Numbered from the stretch's first letter, positions 45,404 through 58,425 are shown. The stretch: 64,000 bases of DNA from Deuterostichococcus epilithicus (GCA_033439295.1 JAVTLE010000008.1:1302001-1366000), one strand, 5' to 3'. Translations and numbers: made by a program. Notes: generated from the letters alone by a model not told the origin.

Positions 45404-48400
45404 TCATGCGACCCTGCCGCCTGCGTGGCCGTTGCTCCTGCCCCTGCCGCGACCAGGCGGCGGGCCGCCACCCCTGCCGCCGTGCCGCCCGCCAGCGGCG
45501 CCGCCGCCGCGGTAAATGCGCTGGGCACCCTTCGGCGGAGGTCCCGGCGCGCCACTCGGAAGCGGCGCCTGGCCCAGCAGCTGGGCGGCGGCGCCGGCGA
45601 GCCCTGACTGGCTGTCCTGCCCCTGCCCCTGCCCCTGCTGCTGCTGCTGCTGCTGCTGTTGCTGCTGCGGCAATCGGAAGGCTGCGCGCACTTTGTGCAG
45701 CTCGTCCTGCAGCGCCTGCGCCTCCTGTGCACTGCTGGCCTGTGCACACGACCACCCGGGCTGCTGCTAGGACGCCAGTCGAAAAGTCCAGTGGTATGGA
45801 GAACAGGTGTCCTGAAGCGCCACAGCATGCAGCCCCCCGACAATGGCAGCGGGCGACTTGTCAGCGCCTGTTGCATGCGGCTCGGGGCTGACAACAATGC
45901 AGCAGCAGTGCGCATGAGCGGAGGTGCTGCGGGGTGCGGTGCGCACGGCCGCACCTGCAGCGTGAGGCGCTTGATGTGGGCGCGCTCGGCGGCGTCGGCG
46001 GCGGCGCGCTGCTGCACCGCGGCGGCCAGTGCATCCGTCAGCGGCACCTGCACCTCCCGCGACCGCTCCTCCCGCCCGCCGCGTCGCACCATCACCTGCC
46101 ACCAGCCGGGCCGCAGCCGCTTCAGGAGGTCTTCCGAAAAAGCGTCCTGCTGGCATGCTCTTTCTGTCCGGACTTGCACTCGTGCCAGTTCCTTGACAAG
46201 AGGCGTGTTGTGAGTCTGGCTCGTGGCCTACCGCCAGTGAGGCTGTGCTTGCGTGACTGCGACGGTGCTGCCAGAATCGCAGCAGGGAGTCATTCGTCGG
46301 AGCGCTCACCTTAAAGCCCATGGTGGCAGAGCCGCCGGCCGCAGGGGGCTGCAAGTCGGGCGGCGGCATCTGCGCTGTTGCTGCCAGAGCAGCGCCGCCA
46401 TGGCCCTGCACACACGTCGAGCGTGAACACGAAGGAATCAGAAGGAGACATGATGGTGGGGAGACAAGTGCGACTGCTGCAAGAGACGCGGCAAAAGAGC
46501 CACGGGATGGTCGCTGCCGGCTCGCATCTGCCAGATTCATCAACCAGGGTGTGGTCGGTCGGGCCGTCGTGAACGGCCCGGCGCGCTGAAAGCCATCGCG
46601 CTTTACAAGCTGTCGCCAAGGCGAAGACGCCGTCCAGCCGCGCCGGTCCGGCAGAGGCGCTGCATGCACCTGCAGCTCGCCGGTGAGCGCCGCGAACTCG
46701 CGCTCGAAGTCCTCGTCGGCCTCCTGCGGCAGCGCGCGCAGCACGCGCCGCGCCGCCGCCTCGTCAGCATCCTCCTCCTCCTCCTCCCATGCGTCCAGCG
46801 CGCCGAAGGCGCCGTGCTGCGCCGCCTCCGGCGCCCGCCGCCGCGCCGGGCCTGTGTGTGGGCAAAGCCTCAGTGCGCCTCCTTTGACGGCCAGTCTGAG
46901 GCGTCGCCAGCGGCCGCCGGCGCAGCATCAGCGGCGGGGGGCGTCGCCGTCAGTGCAACATCGCAGGGTTGGACACGCATTCCAGCTCACTCGAATGCAG
47001 CGGCGGCGCACTGGCGGTGATGCTTCAGCACATCACCTTCGTCGTCGCTGCCGGCGGCGGAGCTGCGCTCGTCGCTGCCCGACTCCTCGCCCTCTTCCCC
47101 GATGTCTTCCACATCCTCAGAGATGGCCGCCAGGCCGCCGCGGGACCGGCGCGTTGCCGCGTCTGTCGCCTCCGCCGCCTCCACCGCCGCCGCCGCCGCC
47201 TCGTAGCTGTCGTGCAGCACCAGCCCCGGACGCAGTGCCTCCAGCATGTCCTACATGTTTCAGAAAGGTAGGGTCGTAGAAGGCATGCGCGCCGGATGAC
47301 GCTGGGGATGCGCCGGTGCAGTATAGCAACGATTAAATTGGGGTGGCAACGCCCTGCAGCAACTGCCAACGACTACACGCGCAGTGGTGCCGGGGCCAGC
47401 AGCATTGTGCGAAAGGCCTGGGCACAGCTGCGCGAAACTCGGCTGGCGGCTGCCAGGGACAGCCAGCGTCCAAGCTGTGCAGCGTGTGCGTTCAGCAGCT
47501 GTTGTTGCAGGCCGTGCGCAGGCAGCAGCAAGGGCACACTGAGACCTGGCGGATCAGGCGATGCGCAGCAGAGGCAGGTGAGATTCTTTTTCAAGTCCAT
47601 CACTGATGCACACCTGCAGGTCCAGCGTGACGTCCAGTGGCGCCGGCGGCTTGGCCAGCAGGTAGCGCTGCAGGTGGGCCAGGAAGCGGTCCAGGCGCTT
47701 CGCAGCGCCGCCCTTGCCGAAGTACTGCCCGCACGTCTCCAGCAGCACCATCACCAGCCTGCGGCAGCGGCGGCGCGTCAGAGCAGCTGCCTTGACGATC
47801 AGGCGGCAGGCACAGATATTGGCTTACCTCACATCCATGGTGTGCCGCCCCAAGCAGCAACCTGGTTTGGCAAGCTCCCCAGGGAGAGGTGGTCGCAGTT
47901 GTATGATCATGTAAGCGGGTGCGGCAAACGGAGCAGCGTGCTCGCCTGATGCGGAAGTAGCTGGTGGGCGGGTCGACGCGCGCCGCAGTCGTGGCGTCGG
48001 CGTGCCCTGCCGCAAGGAACAGGTGCAGCGTGTCCAGCACCACGCGCGACGGCAGCAGGCGGTAGTTGTAGCACTCGCCCAGCAGCCGCGCCTGCCCCAC
48101 CTGCCGCTGGTACCGCCCTGCAGATTGGTGAAACGGTCAGCATTGCTGTTCGGTTGACTTCGCGGGGGTTGTGTCCTGTTTGGGGCCGGAGCACGTTCAC
48201 TGCATGCTTTCTGCGCATCTGCAAATGCAGGCACGCGGTTCCAGCAGCAGAGGATCACCATGCTCAAAAAGGCAAATGCCACTCCTCGCATACTTTAAAG
48301 TGGCATGTACCTTCATGTGACTGACGCTCTGCTGCCAAACTTGTGCGCACAATCTCGGGACAGCCCAACCGCAATAGGTTGTGTCGGCTGGCACGCTAGA

Positions 48401-51400
48401 CTCAAACCCTGTGCATGTCACTTCAGGAGCCGCACCCAGCTGCGACGACTCCAGGCCGGCCCGGGTGTCCTCCAGCAGCGTGTCCACCAGGCGCACGCCC
48501 AGGGAGGGGTGGTAGCGAGACAGCCCGGCCGCCAGGGAGGCAAGCAGCGGCGCGGCGCCGGCGCGGTTGCGGGCCGCGCCCAGCAGCGCCCGCACCAGGT
48601 ACGCCTCGTTGGCGGCCCACGGCAGCTTGCGCAGCTTGCGCAGCACCTGTGCACGACAGGGGGAGAGCATTGGGATGGCTTGCGCAGCTTGCGCAGCACC
48701 TGTGTACGACAGGGAGGGCATTCGGACTATCTGAACACTATGCACGGGTTAGCCACCGGCTCGGCGACGCCTGTGCTCGGATGACAGATGGGCCACCCAT
48801 GGTGGTCTGCGGAGGGTCTGCGGCTGCCGCGCAGGCTCATTTGCTGCCCCTGTGCAGGGTTTTGGGACATTGCAATGTGGCCGCAATTGCAACACATACA
48901 GGCACGGCAGGATAATCTTGGTCACATCTGCTATGACTCCCATCCCGCCACGCACAGGTGCTTGATTGTACACTGCAGTTGGTGGCAGAACGCGCTGAAG
49001 GATGTAGATGCAACGGCAGCGCCAATGGGCACTGCTTGCTGCGCGCGCACCGTCTGCAGCGTGTCCTGTGCAAGCACGTCCCGCAGCAAGTGGCGAATGA
49101 AGGCGTGCAGCGGCGGCCGCAGCTTGCGCGTCAGCGCCGCCTGCTCCGGCGGACGCACCTGCACATGTGTACATGGTGTCCATGCAGGGTTCCAACCGAA
49201 CGTAATGTGCACCTCCATCGACCCATGAGCCAAATGTCGCGGTAACCACAGCTGACATACGGGGCAGCAGGAAGTCAGTACTTGGAGGAAACGTGTGGTA
49301 AAGCTGCAAGGGTCCTCAGGGGTACAGAGAAGTGTCAAGACGGAACCTGGAAGTAGGCGTGCTCTAGCAGCATGGCCTGTCGCGCGTCCAGGTTCTTGGC
49401 CGCCCGCAGCCTCATCATGATCTGCGAGCACACGCGATGAGCAGCTCAGGAGCTGCCCCACCAAAATGAGTGAGCCCTGGCATTGGCAGCGGAGCCTTGC
49501 CGCTACGGCTGTGCTCCGAAAGGGCACCAGCAAGGCAGGGGGCGTAGAGCGGCACTGGCAACGCCGCTCCGTCTGCCCAGCTCGTTTGCACAGCCTGTAT
49601 GCACGCGCAAAGCATCTGCAAGCTCGTGCCAGTTTGGGCCCGCACCTCGGCCATGGTGGCCATGCGCTCGTGCGTCTCTGGCAGGCGGTACAGGAAGCGG
49701 CCCGCGGTGTCCAGCAGCGCCGCCGCCGCCTCCACATTGTGCCCGCTGAAGTCGTCCAGCAGCAGCTGCGGGCGGGCAGCAAAGGGCATCGGACCACCTT
49801 GCCGTCCAGCATCCCTCAGCTGTGGCTGAGGAATGGGCGACTCGGGAGCCCAGAGACAAGCGGGAGCTCCACATCGCTGCAGGCGATTCGCAGCAGGCGC
49901 TCCAGTGCCGCATGAGCTTCTGCCTCCAACATGGCGTTTGCAGCCATGCGCGGAAGGGCTGCCCTGCTCGATGCCGTGCGACGTTCAGGTCCAGCCTCCC
50001 CCAAGGTGGCAGCGAGTGTTGTGCCACCCCACGGGTCGACCATCCTCAACGGCGCCCCCCTGCTGTGACAACGAGGGCGTGTGGTGCGGCCCCGTCCCGC
50101 CGGGGGTGCCCGGCAGGGGGGGGGGGCTGCCGGGGCGCACCTTCAGGCGCGACAGCACGGCGCCGAAGGGGATGAGGCGGAACTTGGCCAGCTCGCCCAG
50201 AGCGCGCACGTTGCGCAGCCGGGCCTCTGCCTCCCGCCCCGCCGCGTCTCGCCGCCGCTGCAGCTGCCGGAACTCCGCCTCCAGGTGCCGCTCCACACCT
50301 GCGCAGGACTCGAAGTTTCAGGGATTCACGGTCGCAGCCGAGGTGGATAGGCCACTGACGGAACTCACGTGATCCCTGCTGCGTTTCTGTGTCTTTGCAC
50401 ATGCCGCCCTCATCCGCCCGCAAGGGCCCTGCGACATGCTCCCGCAGGGTGCATCGCCAGGCACCGCTGCAGCGGAGTGCCGTCACTGCAGTCCAGCATG
50501 CGAGTGCTCCAACGCAAGAGCTGCATGCATCGAGTTGCCAGCCATGCGAGGAGGCGCAAGGGAGACCTGCCTTGCCCGATGTCAGGGAAGACCTGGCTGA
50601 GGGACGCCGCGACGCGCGCATAGTACGGAAGCAGCTGCAGGCCGCCCCGCGGCACCTCGCACAGCGCCCTCGTCTGCGGCGCAGGAATATTCGGTTGGCT
50701 CTTCCGGACCTGTTAGTGTCGTGCAATGCGCACTTGTCCAATGTGGTTCCTTTGCTGCAAGGCTGGAGCACACAGGCGGTGAGGCCGGATGGGATCCCCT
50801 GCTGCCCGTCAACACCAGGACATCGCGGCTGCCGCCCCAACCGGATCACGTGCAGGCGCGGCAGGCGCTCGCACCATGCGCTTGCGGGCGCCCTTGGACT
50901 GGATGAGCACGAAGTTGGTGGCCAGCGTGTCGCACTGCTCCCGCGTCACGCACGTCGGCAGCGCCTCCAGCAGCGCCCGCACCTCCGCCGCCTTGGCGGC
51001 ACCCGACGGCCCTTGCTCCGCCGCGTCCGCCACATCCTCCTCTCCATCTGCGCCTAAGGGGTTTAGTTCAAAACGGAAATGCCCCGCGTGTAGACGGATG
51101 GTGGCATGCTCTTAGCGAGTCACGCTGCTGCTGACATCTGGCCGAACACACCGATGCCTGCTCAAAACATCTGCACCCATTCAATCGTGTTCAAGAGTTT
51201 CACACGGTCTCACCCTCGACATCGTCGGCCTGTTCTGCGCCGCCGTCTTCCCCATCAGCCGCCGGGCCATCATACTCCTGCACCGGCGCCGCCTCCGGCG
51301 CCTCTGCGCTGCCGGGCGCGGCAGTGTCTGTTGGGTCACCTGCCATCGGGGCGCCGTTCTCCTGGCCCAGCATGAAGCTGGGCACCAGGGAGCGCAAATC

Positions 51401-54260
51401 GGGCAGGCACTCGTAGAACACCCGCGTGTCCTCGTCCTCGAACACGCCGCCGGAAAAGTCGTCGGAATCCTGTGTGGGGAGGAGCACATCACATTGGTGG
51501 CACCTCAAGACTCGCAAGTGTACAATCGTGTCGGCAGTGGAACACGAAGCCGCAACGGAAGAAAGATCGTCTTGCTGCATGGCCATCCTTCAGCCGAGCT
51601 GCTCCGCACACCAGCAGTGCTTCCGCCACACACCAACTGAAGGCGTCAGGCGCTTCAAACATTGGCGTGCACAGCCACGATTGCACCTTGGGCACAATGA
51701 TGGAGATGCCGCGCTCGCCGGTCAGGCGCTGCACGTCCGACTCGGGCAGCGCCGGCAGCTCCGCTTCCAGCTGCTCTGCCAGGGCGGCCGCGGCGCGCTG
51801 CAGCCCCTCCACGCCGCGCCGCTGGGCGTCAAATGCCTCCGCCACATGCTCTGGCAGGTCGCCCCTGCATTGGATTTTAACTCGAGATGATGCTTCCACG
51901 CGCTCAGCGCAGTGAGACGGCATGATCAGCCGTTGGGTCCGGGGAGCGACTCCCTTCACACGGCCTTGCAGCCGCCTCACGCGCGAGGTCAACCCTCCGC
52001 AGCTGCGATGGCGTCAACTTCCAGACATGCAGCGCCGTGATGCAGGTTCCATTTCGGTCTCCATTGGCTGTTCCCGGCACAGTCACCACTGTACCTCTCC
52101 AGCAATCTCACGGCATTCTTGGCGAGTTGGACCCTGTGCCCACACCTGCTGGTCAGTGTGCGGTTGTTGGCCTGCTCCTTGGCGAGCAGCGCGGCGTGCT
52201 CCCGCTCGAGCGCCGCGCACGCCGCGCCAAACAGCTGCCGCACTGCGCCGCGGACGTCCCTGCTGACCGCGGCCGGCGGCTGGCAGCGCTGTGTGGCCTC
52301 TGCTGCGTAGCCGGCCTGCGCCGCCTGCAGGGCGGCGACCGCCCGCGCCCAATGCGGGCTGGCTGCCTCCCCCTCCTGCCAGCCCGCACCAGCGATCTTC
52401 TTGCTTTATGAGGCAGCCATGCAGTGCAACGCTGCTGCAGCCGGTATCCCGTGAGCTCCCGCGGTCTGCCTGTGGAGACTATGACCCCGGCTACTAGGCT
52501 GAGCTGGAGACTGGCCACGCTAAACTGTGATGCACTGGCATGCGGCCATCACGACAGTCTGTGGCTGGCTTGGGCCAGCCACACGGTGAACACATCGAAA
52601 CGAAGTGCATGTCTGACCTGCGCGGCAAGCGCGTCGGCCGGCAGCTGCGCAGGCTCCTTGGGCAGGAAGGCCAGCAGGGTGGCGCGCTCCGCCTTGGCGA
52701 GGGCGGCCAGGATGGTGACCGCGGCAACAGCCTCCTCGCGCTCCTTGCGGAAGTCCACCGACGCCAGGCGCCGCACCGCCTGCAGGTGTTTGGGTATCGC
52801 GCTGGTGCGTGCGTCTCCGTGGTGTGTACTGATGCGCAGTTCCACGGCTTGGAAACTGCCCACAGACCACGGCGACATTGAGCCACTGCTGACCGTGGAG
52901 TGGCGGCACATGGTCAGGTGATCCCTGGGTGGGCCGACGGACACGGGCCCTCGCGTAACACAACCAGTCAGCGAACCCAGCGACAGATGCGCCAGAAACA
53001 CCAAGGCCCGACCTCGACTAGCAGCGTCCACTCCTCGCTGATGCCCGCCAACAGCAGCTGCGCCAGCACCCGCAGCACCGTGCGGCGGCGGGCCAGCGTC
53101 GTGTCATCCCGCGGCGCGGTGGCCAGCACGCCCGCAAACGCTCGCACCGCCGCCGCCCCGAACTCGGCATACTGCTGGTGCAGCGCCGAGCACACCTGTG
53201 ATAGAGGGTTGCGTGGATGTGCGCTGTGCATCGTCCCTGATGTGATGGCCACGGCCCGACAAGCGAGGAGCAGCCCAAGCGCCGGAGTCAGCTGTCGTGC
53301 AGGTCCAGTCATGGCGCCACGACTGCAGCAACCTGAAAGAGAGCTGCTTGATTGGCGCTATATTCTCCAAACCTCGCAACGGATTGCAGCGCTGTTGTGA
53401 CAGGAGGGCGCCCAAAGGTGAGCACCTGCACTACTGCTGGGATGTCCCTCGCCTTCAGGGGCGCCTCCGCCACCGCCGCGACGGCTTCCGTCACGTACTG
53501 CGCAGCGATGGGTACAATCGCATCAGTCAGCAGTTCCGCGCCCTGCCGTCTACGAGACCTGTAAAGAGCCGTGGTCTAGCCTGCGCAAGCGACATGGTCA
53601 ACAAGCAGCTGGTGGCAGTGTACCTTGCTTTGGTTAACCTTCTGGATGTCGTCCAGCAATGCCTGCCTGGTGTCCTCCGACAGCGCCCGCAGCCGCTTAA
53701 TGAGCGCCGTGTTGCGCTTGACGCTGGAGTCGCGACTCTTGAGCGCATCATCTGCGCAACCATGATCAAGCATTCCCGCAGAGTGTCATGTTGTGAGAGA
53801 TGATTGAGTTATGCCATCGCCAGACAGGACGCGGCGGTATTCGTGCCCCCCCACCTCCTGCAGCGGGTCGAGCGGATGTGTTTGCAGTCCGCAGCAGCCG
53901 CTGCTGCTCGAGGGCGCCCCTTGCGGAATCATATGCCGTCACTGCTTCCTATGTCAGGAAGAAGTCTGATCACGTATGACCAACAGCAGATGCAATGCCA
54001 GCAGAATTATGCTTACGGTCTCGTTTTGAGCAGTCAAAGACTATCACACCGAACTACCTCGACAACGGTCAGCGCCGCTTCTGCTTCCGCATCCTGGGCC
54101 TTGGGTGGGTTGGACCGGGACTGCCGTGCTGCATCTCGCTGCACACCCGAGGCAAACCGTTCAAAGTGTATTATTTTGCATGCAAATTCAGCTTTCAAAC
54201 TGCTTTCTGTAAATGGCTGTTGTTTGATGCCACATCACAAACCTTGCCAGAGGCGACCAT
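45404..54260 (-). CDS. UPF2: UPF2, nonsense-mediated mRNA decay factor
   Basis: Bridges UPF1 and UPF3 in nonsense-mediated decay. The proposed first exon is only 54243-54260 (MVASGK). It joins in phase to EAVTAYDSARGALEQQRLLR, then DDALKSRDSSVKRNTALIKR, the UPF2 N-terminal signature. MIF4G-1 follows (CSALHQQYAEFG). Later landmarks are EDEDTRVFYECLPDLRSLVP near 51.4 kb, MIF4G-2 (VRALGELAKFRLIPFGAVL; DTAGRFLYRLPETHERM) and VLRKLRKLPWAANEAYLV. MIF4G-3 follows (LARLLGECYNYRLL-like; LVMVLLETCGQYFGKGG; RLDRFLAHLQRYLLAKPP). Then come an acidic stretch, the UPF1-binding helices (DEDFEREFAALTGEL; ALAAAVQQRAAADAAE) and a polyQ plus Gly/Arg-rich tail ending at 45404. Head to head with MAEA. A 53-bp tandem duplication covers one splice acceptor near 48646. 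Confidence 0.94.
48625..48723 (-). repeat. Tandem duplication across a UPF2 splice acceptor
   Basis: Two copies with a 53-base period (48625-48670 and 48678-48723). The first 36 bases differ at one position. Each contains a pyrimidine-poor acceptor ACAG followed by the exon start GTGCTGCGCAAG. Confidence 0.9.
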
Positions 54261-54596
54261 GCCTCACATCGCGCCGGTAGCCCGCATGCAGAATCTTCTA
54301 CATAGCCTGATGTGCATGACCCTTTTGGCGCACGCTGCAATTGCGGCAGTGCAGCAGCTCATTTCCGTGACCCAGGACTTTCTTCCCTTGACAACGGGGT
54401 CCACAGTGCCTTGAAGCTTGTGAAAGCGCCGTGAACCACAAGGGTTAAACATGCACAGTTGCACAATCTCATGGTGGTGTGGCTTTGCGCGGTGCACAGC
54501 TGATCGGTCAACTGCGACCCGCATGATTATCCTCAAATCCCGGATGCACAAGTTCCGACACACCTTCTCGCGTCACGTTTGAGGCGTTTTCGCCAC
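54261..54596. promoter_or_regulatory. Shared upstream region of UPF2 and MAEA
   Basis: The start codons of the two divergent genes are 336 bases apart. Both promoters and 5' untranslated regions must fit here. No specific element was recognised. Confidence 0.42.
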
Positions 54597-57517
54597 ATGG
54601 CCGGCGCGGAGACCATCGAAACACCGCTGCTGCGGGTGATTGGTCTGACCAATGCTATGCTGCACATCTGGGTTGGTGCGGCGGTGCATCGCTGCGGGCG
54701 GTGTTTGACGCTCTGCAAAGGCACACGCTTGTCGTTATGCCTCGTACAGGTGCCATTCGAGTGTCTGAAACGTACGACGCGGGACCGGAAGGGCTTCGTC
54801 GATGAGTTTAGCGCCGTGCTGGACACCCTGCAGCAGCAGGGCGGAGGGGACGGCCAGGCTGCTCCGGCGCAGAGTGGGGACGTCCTCAATGAACTGGACC
54901 GCCGGCTGTCGAGCCTTAAGCGCAAGGTCAGTGGTTGAAGCTATCACTTGAAGCGATGCGGCACCTTCATTGCTGACAGAGGGCATTGCGGGGGTGTAGG
55001 CAAGATGCCGCCGTTTGTGCTGGCATGTGCTACATGATCGTCTTAGCTTTGACAGCAGAGCTGGCCAGTGACTTTCGCTGCCGCAGCAGTTGCCGGCGCA
55101 GCAGCTTGAGCATGTGCACATTTCCGTGGCGCACTGGTCCTTTGTGGGGACAAGGCGGTCCCAAGAGGCTGGAGGTTCTCGTTGAATGCATAGAAGCAGC
55201 TGTTTCAAATGCATGAATGCATGAAAGCATGGATCTCAGAGCACGTTTCTGCACATGCAGTTGGACGACCTGGCGGAGGTGGAGGCGGAGGAGCTGGGCC
55301 GCTGCCGTGCTCGGCTGCAGCACCTGCTGGCCATCGGGCTGCCGGCGCGCGGCGGCCTGCTGGACTGGAACCGGCGGCGCCTGGACCGGCTGCTGGTGGA
55401 CCACCTGCTGCGCCGCGGCTACCTCAAGACCGCGCTGCAGCTGGCCGGGGAGTCCGGCATCCAGGTGCTCCGCGCTGTATGTGCGTTGCATTGTCTATTG
55501 CACATGGGAACTCTGTGGATGCAGCAGAACTTCGTCTGATCTGAACGGTTTGGGAGCTGGTGCCCGAGCCTGCGACAGCTTGCAGGAGCCCTAGGCTCGC
55601 AGGAGGGCTCGGGGACTCTCCTGAGGATGCTCAGGCAAATTGCAGCGTCTCTGTGGACACACACACGTAGATATTGACGCCAATGGCCACCTTTTTTGGT
55701 CACCAACTGCTGGTCTTGTCCGCAGGAGCTGGTGGATGCGAGCATATTCGTGGAGGCACAGCGGGTGGTGGGTGCGCTGAAGCAGCGCGACTGCGCCCCC
55801 GCGCTCGCGTGGTGCAGCCAGCACGCAGCAAAGCTCAAGAAGACCCGCAGCCGACTGGAGTTCAAGCTCCGGCTGCAGGCACGCCCTGTCCTCAGCCTCC
55901 TCTTCCCGTGCTGCCGCTGTCCCGCTGCGCTTGCCACCAAGCGATGCATGCACGTTGATGGGCGGCTCCAGTGATGCTGTCGCCAGCACCCCCGCACGGA
56001 CTGCGCTCCTCAAGTTTCGTAGGAGTTCGTGGAGCTGGTGCGGCGGGACGACATGGCGGCGGCCATCAGCTATGCGCGGCGGCACCTGTCGCAGTGGGCG
56101 GGCTCCTTCGAGGCAGAGCACCAGCGCGCCTTTGCAGTGCTCGTCTTCACTGCGGGCACGCAGTGTACGCGGTACCAGGTGGGTCAGTGAGCGTTTCCCT
56201 GGCGTCTGCCGCTCACTAGGCGGCACTGCGCAGGATGAGCCTCGTTGCTTCGTCAGGTGCAACATGCGTCATCACCATCAGGTGCACATGCGGCATGCTC
56301 GATGGAGAACACTGCGCAGCAATCGTCGCTGCCGCCGCGATGGCCGCTCTCGCAGGGTCTCGGAACTCTGGCTGCCGGCGTGCTCTGCGGCAGCACCCGT
56401 GTGCAGTGACACCGTCCAAATCACTTCCACACCTGCATGCTGACACTGCCCGCAGGAGCTGTTCGACCCGGGGCGGTGGGGCGACCTGCAGGCGCTGTTC
56501 CAGCAGGACCTGTACCGGCTGCATGCGCTGACGCCCACCTCCCTGCTCAACATCCACCTGCAGGCGAGTGCCGCTGCCGCTGTCTTCAGCCTCGAGCCAG
56601 ACTGCGCCAGCCATCGTCAGCACGGTTCACCCCTTACTGAGCAGCCAGCACGCTCGAAAGGCCTAGCCGCAGCAGGTCTGTCCAGGCTTGGCAGCTGCTG
56701 GCGGGCTCTGGACAGTCCACCGGCCGAGGAGGATGCGCTGCAGTATGAGGGCACTGGATTGCGCGCGACTGTCCAGCGTGGGTCAGCTCTTCGGCCGGCT
56801 TCTGCCAGCTTGAGTCAGCTAGCCAAATGCCCGTGCAGGCGGGTCTGGCGGCGCTGAAGGTGCCGCAGAGCCTGGAGGAGGGCACCAACAAGGAGGACCC
56901 GCTGCACCTGGCCACCTTCCGCCAGCTGGCGGTGGGCCTGCCGTTCTCGAAGCACGTGCACTCCAAGCTGGTGTGCGCCATCACGCGCGCCCAGATGAAC
57001 GAGCACAACCCGCCCATGGTGCGAGTCGCCGGTAGACGTGCATGCCGGAAGATGCAGCTCTCGTTGCTGCTATGAAGCGCATCATACATCGGTGTGACGT
57101 GGGGGCAAATTCGCTCCACTTGGTGGTGTGTGTGTGGGGTCAGCAGCGCTGCCTTTGTGCTGGTTGGATCCTCCTGGTGAGCTCGTGATCCTCAAGCAAG
57201 CTCGACGTGTGCATGGTGGGCTGCAGGTGACGCCGTCTGGAGCGGTGTATTCGGAGGCGGGCATGAATGAGGTGGCCGCCCAGAACGGAGGCATCTTCGT
57301 CGACCCTGTCACAGGTGAGCCGACCTGCTTCTGTCCTCTGGCGCCCTGCGCCCTAGACTCCACCTGTAGCATTCTGAGCGACACGCCCCCAAATGTCATT
57401 GCATCTGGCCTGTCGGATTGTGTGAAGAAAGTGTGGCCTGTGTACCTGAAGTAAATTGCTGCCCTTGCAGGCGCCAAGCACGACATGTCAGAGATGCGGC
57501 GTGCTTACATTTCATAG
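54597..57517 (+). CDS. MAEA: MAEA/Fyv10 (GID9-type) subunit of the CTLH/GID ubiquitin ligase
   Basis: Exons: 54597-54635, 54750-54926, 55261-55464, 55726-55878, 56023-56178, 56456-56563, 56839-57018, 57227-57314, 57471-57517, giving 383 residues. A coiled N-terminus (VPFECLKRTTRDRK; LDRRLSSLKRK) precedes a LisH-like LDWNRRRLDRLLVDHLLRRG. CTLH follows (ASIFVEAQRVVGALKQRD; FKLRLQEFVELVRRDD), then CRA (YARRHLSQWAG; FTAGTQCTRYQELFD). The C-terminal RING-like part is FRQLAVGLPFSKHVHSKLVC, then MNEHNPPMVTPSGAVYS and the end MRRAYIS. As in plant MAEA, and unlike the animal protein, the CPVC zinc pair is absent. The complex marks metabolic enzymes and regulators for degradation. Introns 4 and 6 start with GC (CAG-GCACGC and CAG-GCGAGT). 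An upstream in-frame ATG at 54579 is possible, but MAGAE fits better. Confidence 0.94.
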
Positions 57518-57878
57518 TCTCGTTCGTCGTGTGGTTTGCTAGTCCACATTGCCGGAGATGCATTCCTGTATATAAACCTGTGGCCGCAGTCATGAAGGGC
57601 GATGCAGTGGTGAGTTTGCAGCGGCCTGTTTCGTTTTCCTTGAAAGAGTGGCTGTCCGTGATCGATCTGCATAAGCACTGGTTGAACTGCAGACTCCACA
57701 CTGGAACTCTGTTGATGACCGACCCGACGTCTTCAAGCTGAATTGGAAAACCAGATGTGACGGGATGGCTGAATCGGTGTTCGCAACACAAGGCAACCCG
57801 ATCGAGGCAGTAACAACTGCGTTTCGACTACACGAAACGCTTAGCAACCACCTCTGATTGCTGCAAGCGCAATTGCTG
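57518..57878. other. Convergent intergenic region
   Basis: Tail-to-tail gap between MAEA and the SERF gene. It should hold both 3' untranslated regions. Nothing else was recognised. Confidence 0.45.
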
Positions 57879-58425
57879 TCATTTCTTTTCAGCGTCTTTG
57901 CCACCTCCCCCAGCTTGCGCCGCCTTCTTCGCCGCCTTCTCCTGCAGGGCCTTGGCGTCCCTGCACGTGAATATACGAGGTCTGCACCGTGCTGCTGTCG
58001 CCATCCGGGCCTGCGCCCCTGCATGCGGATGTCATACCGCGCGGATGCAAATGCAAGTCTGCTGAAATTTCTCACCGCTCCTTCCTCTGGGAGGCGGTGA
58101 GGCCGTCTTTGTCCTTCGCCTTCACGCCGCCCTTTGCATTGCGTGCCGCTGCCCGAGCACGGTCCGTCTCGCGCTGGTTGCCCCTGTCCAAGGCCCAGCC
58201 AGGACCTCAATCCCAAGGGGTAGCAACAGGATGGTTGTGCGCCGACCTCGGCTGTGCAGGCGTCGGACATGCCAAGCGATGTTTTGAGAGGCGAGAATGT
58301 GCTAGGCGTGCGACTTCGAAGCGTTTCTGACTGCGGTGCTCACAGAGTCCGCGTTTTCTCGGCCATGCTGTGCTGGCGTTGATACGACACTCGCACAGGA
58401 TATGCGTAGCTCTGTACCTTGTCAT
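57879..58425 (-). CDS. SERF: Small EDRK-rich factor (SERF/4F5 family)
   Basis: Exons on the minus strand: 58418-58425 (8 nt), 58076-58183, 57879-57960, giving 65 residues ending in TGA. The protein starts MTRGNQRETDRARAAARN, the exact opening of SERF proteins. It continues KDKDGLTASQRKERDAKAL and ends GGGGKDAEKK. It is highly charged, lacks cysteine and is predicted disordered. Animal SERF proteins bind RNA and promote amyloid aggregation of other proteins; the role in algae is unknown. The first exon holds only MTR minus its last base and is fixed by the splice sites ACAAG/GTACAG and GGACAG/GGGC. It is head to head with PP5. Confidence 0.9.
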
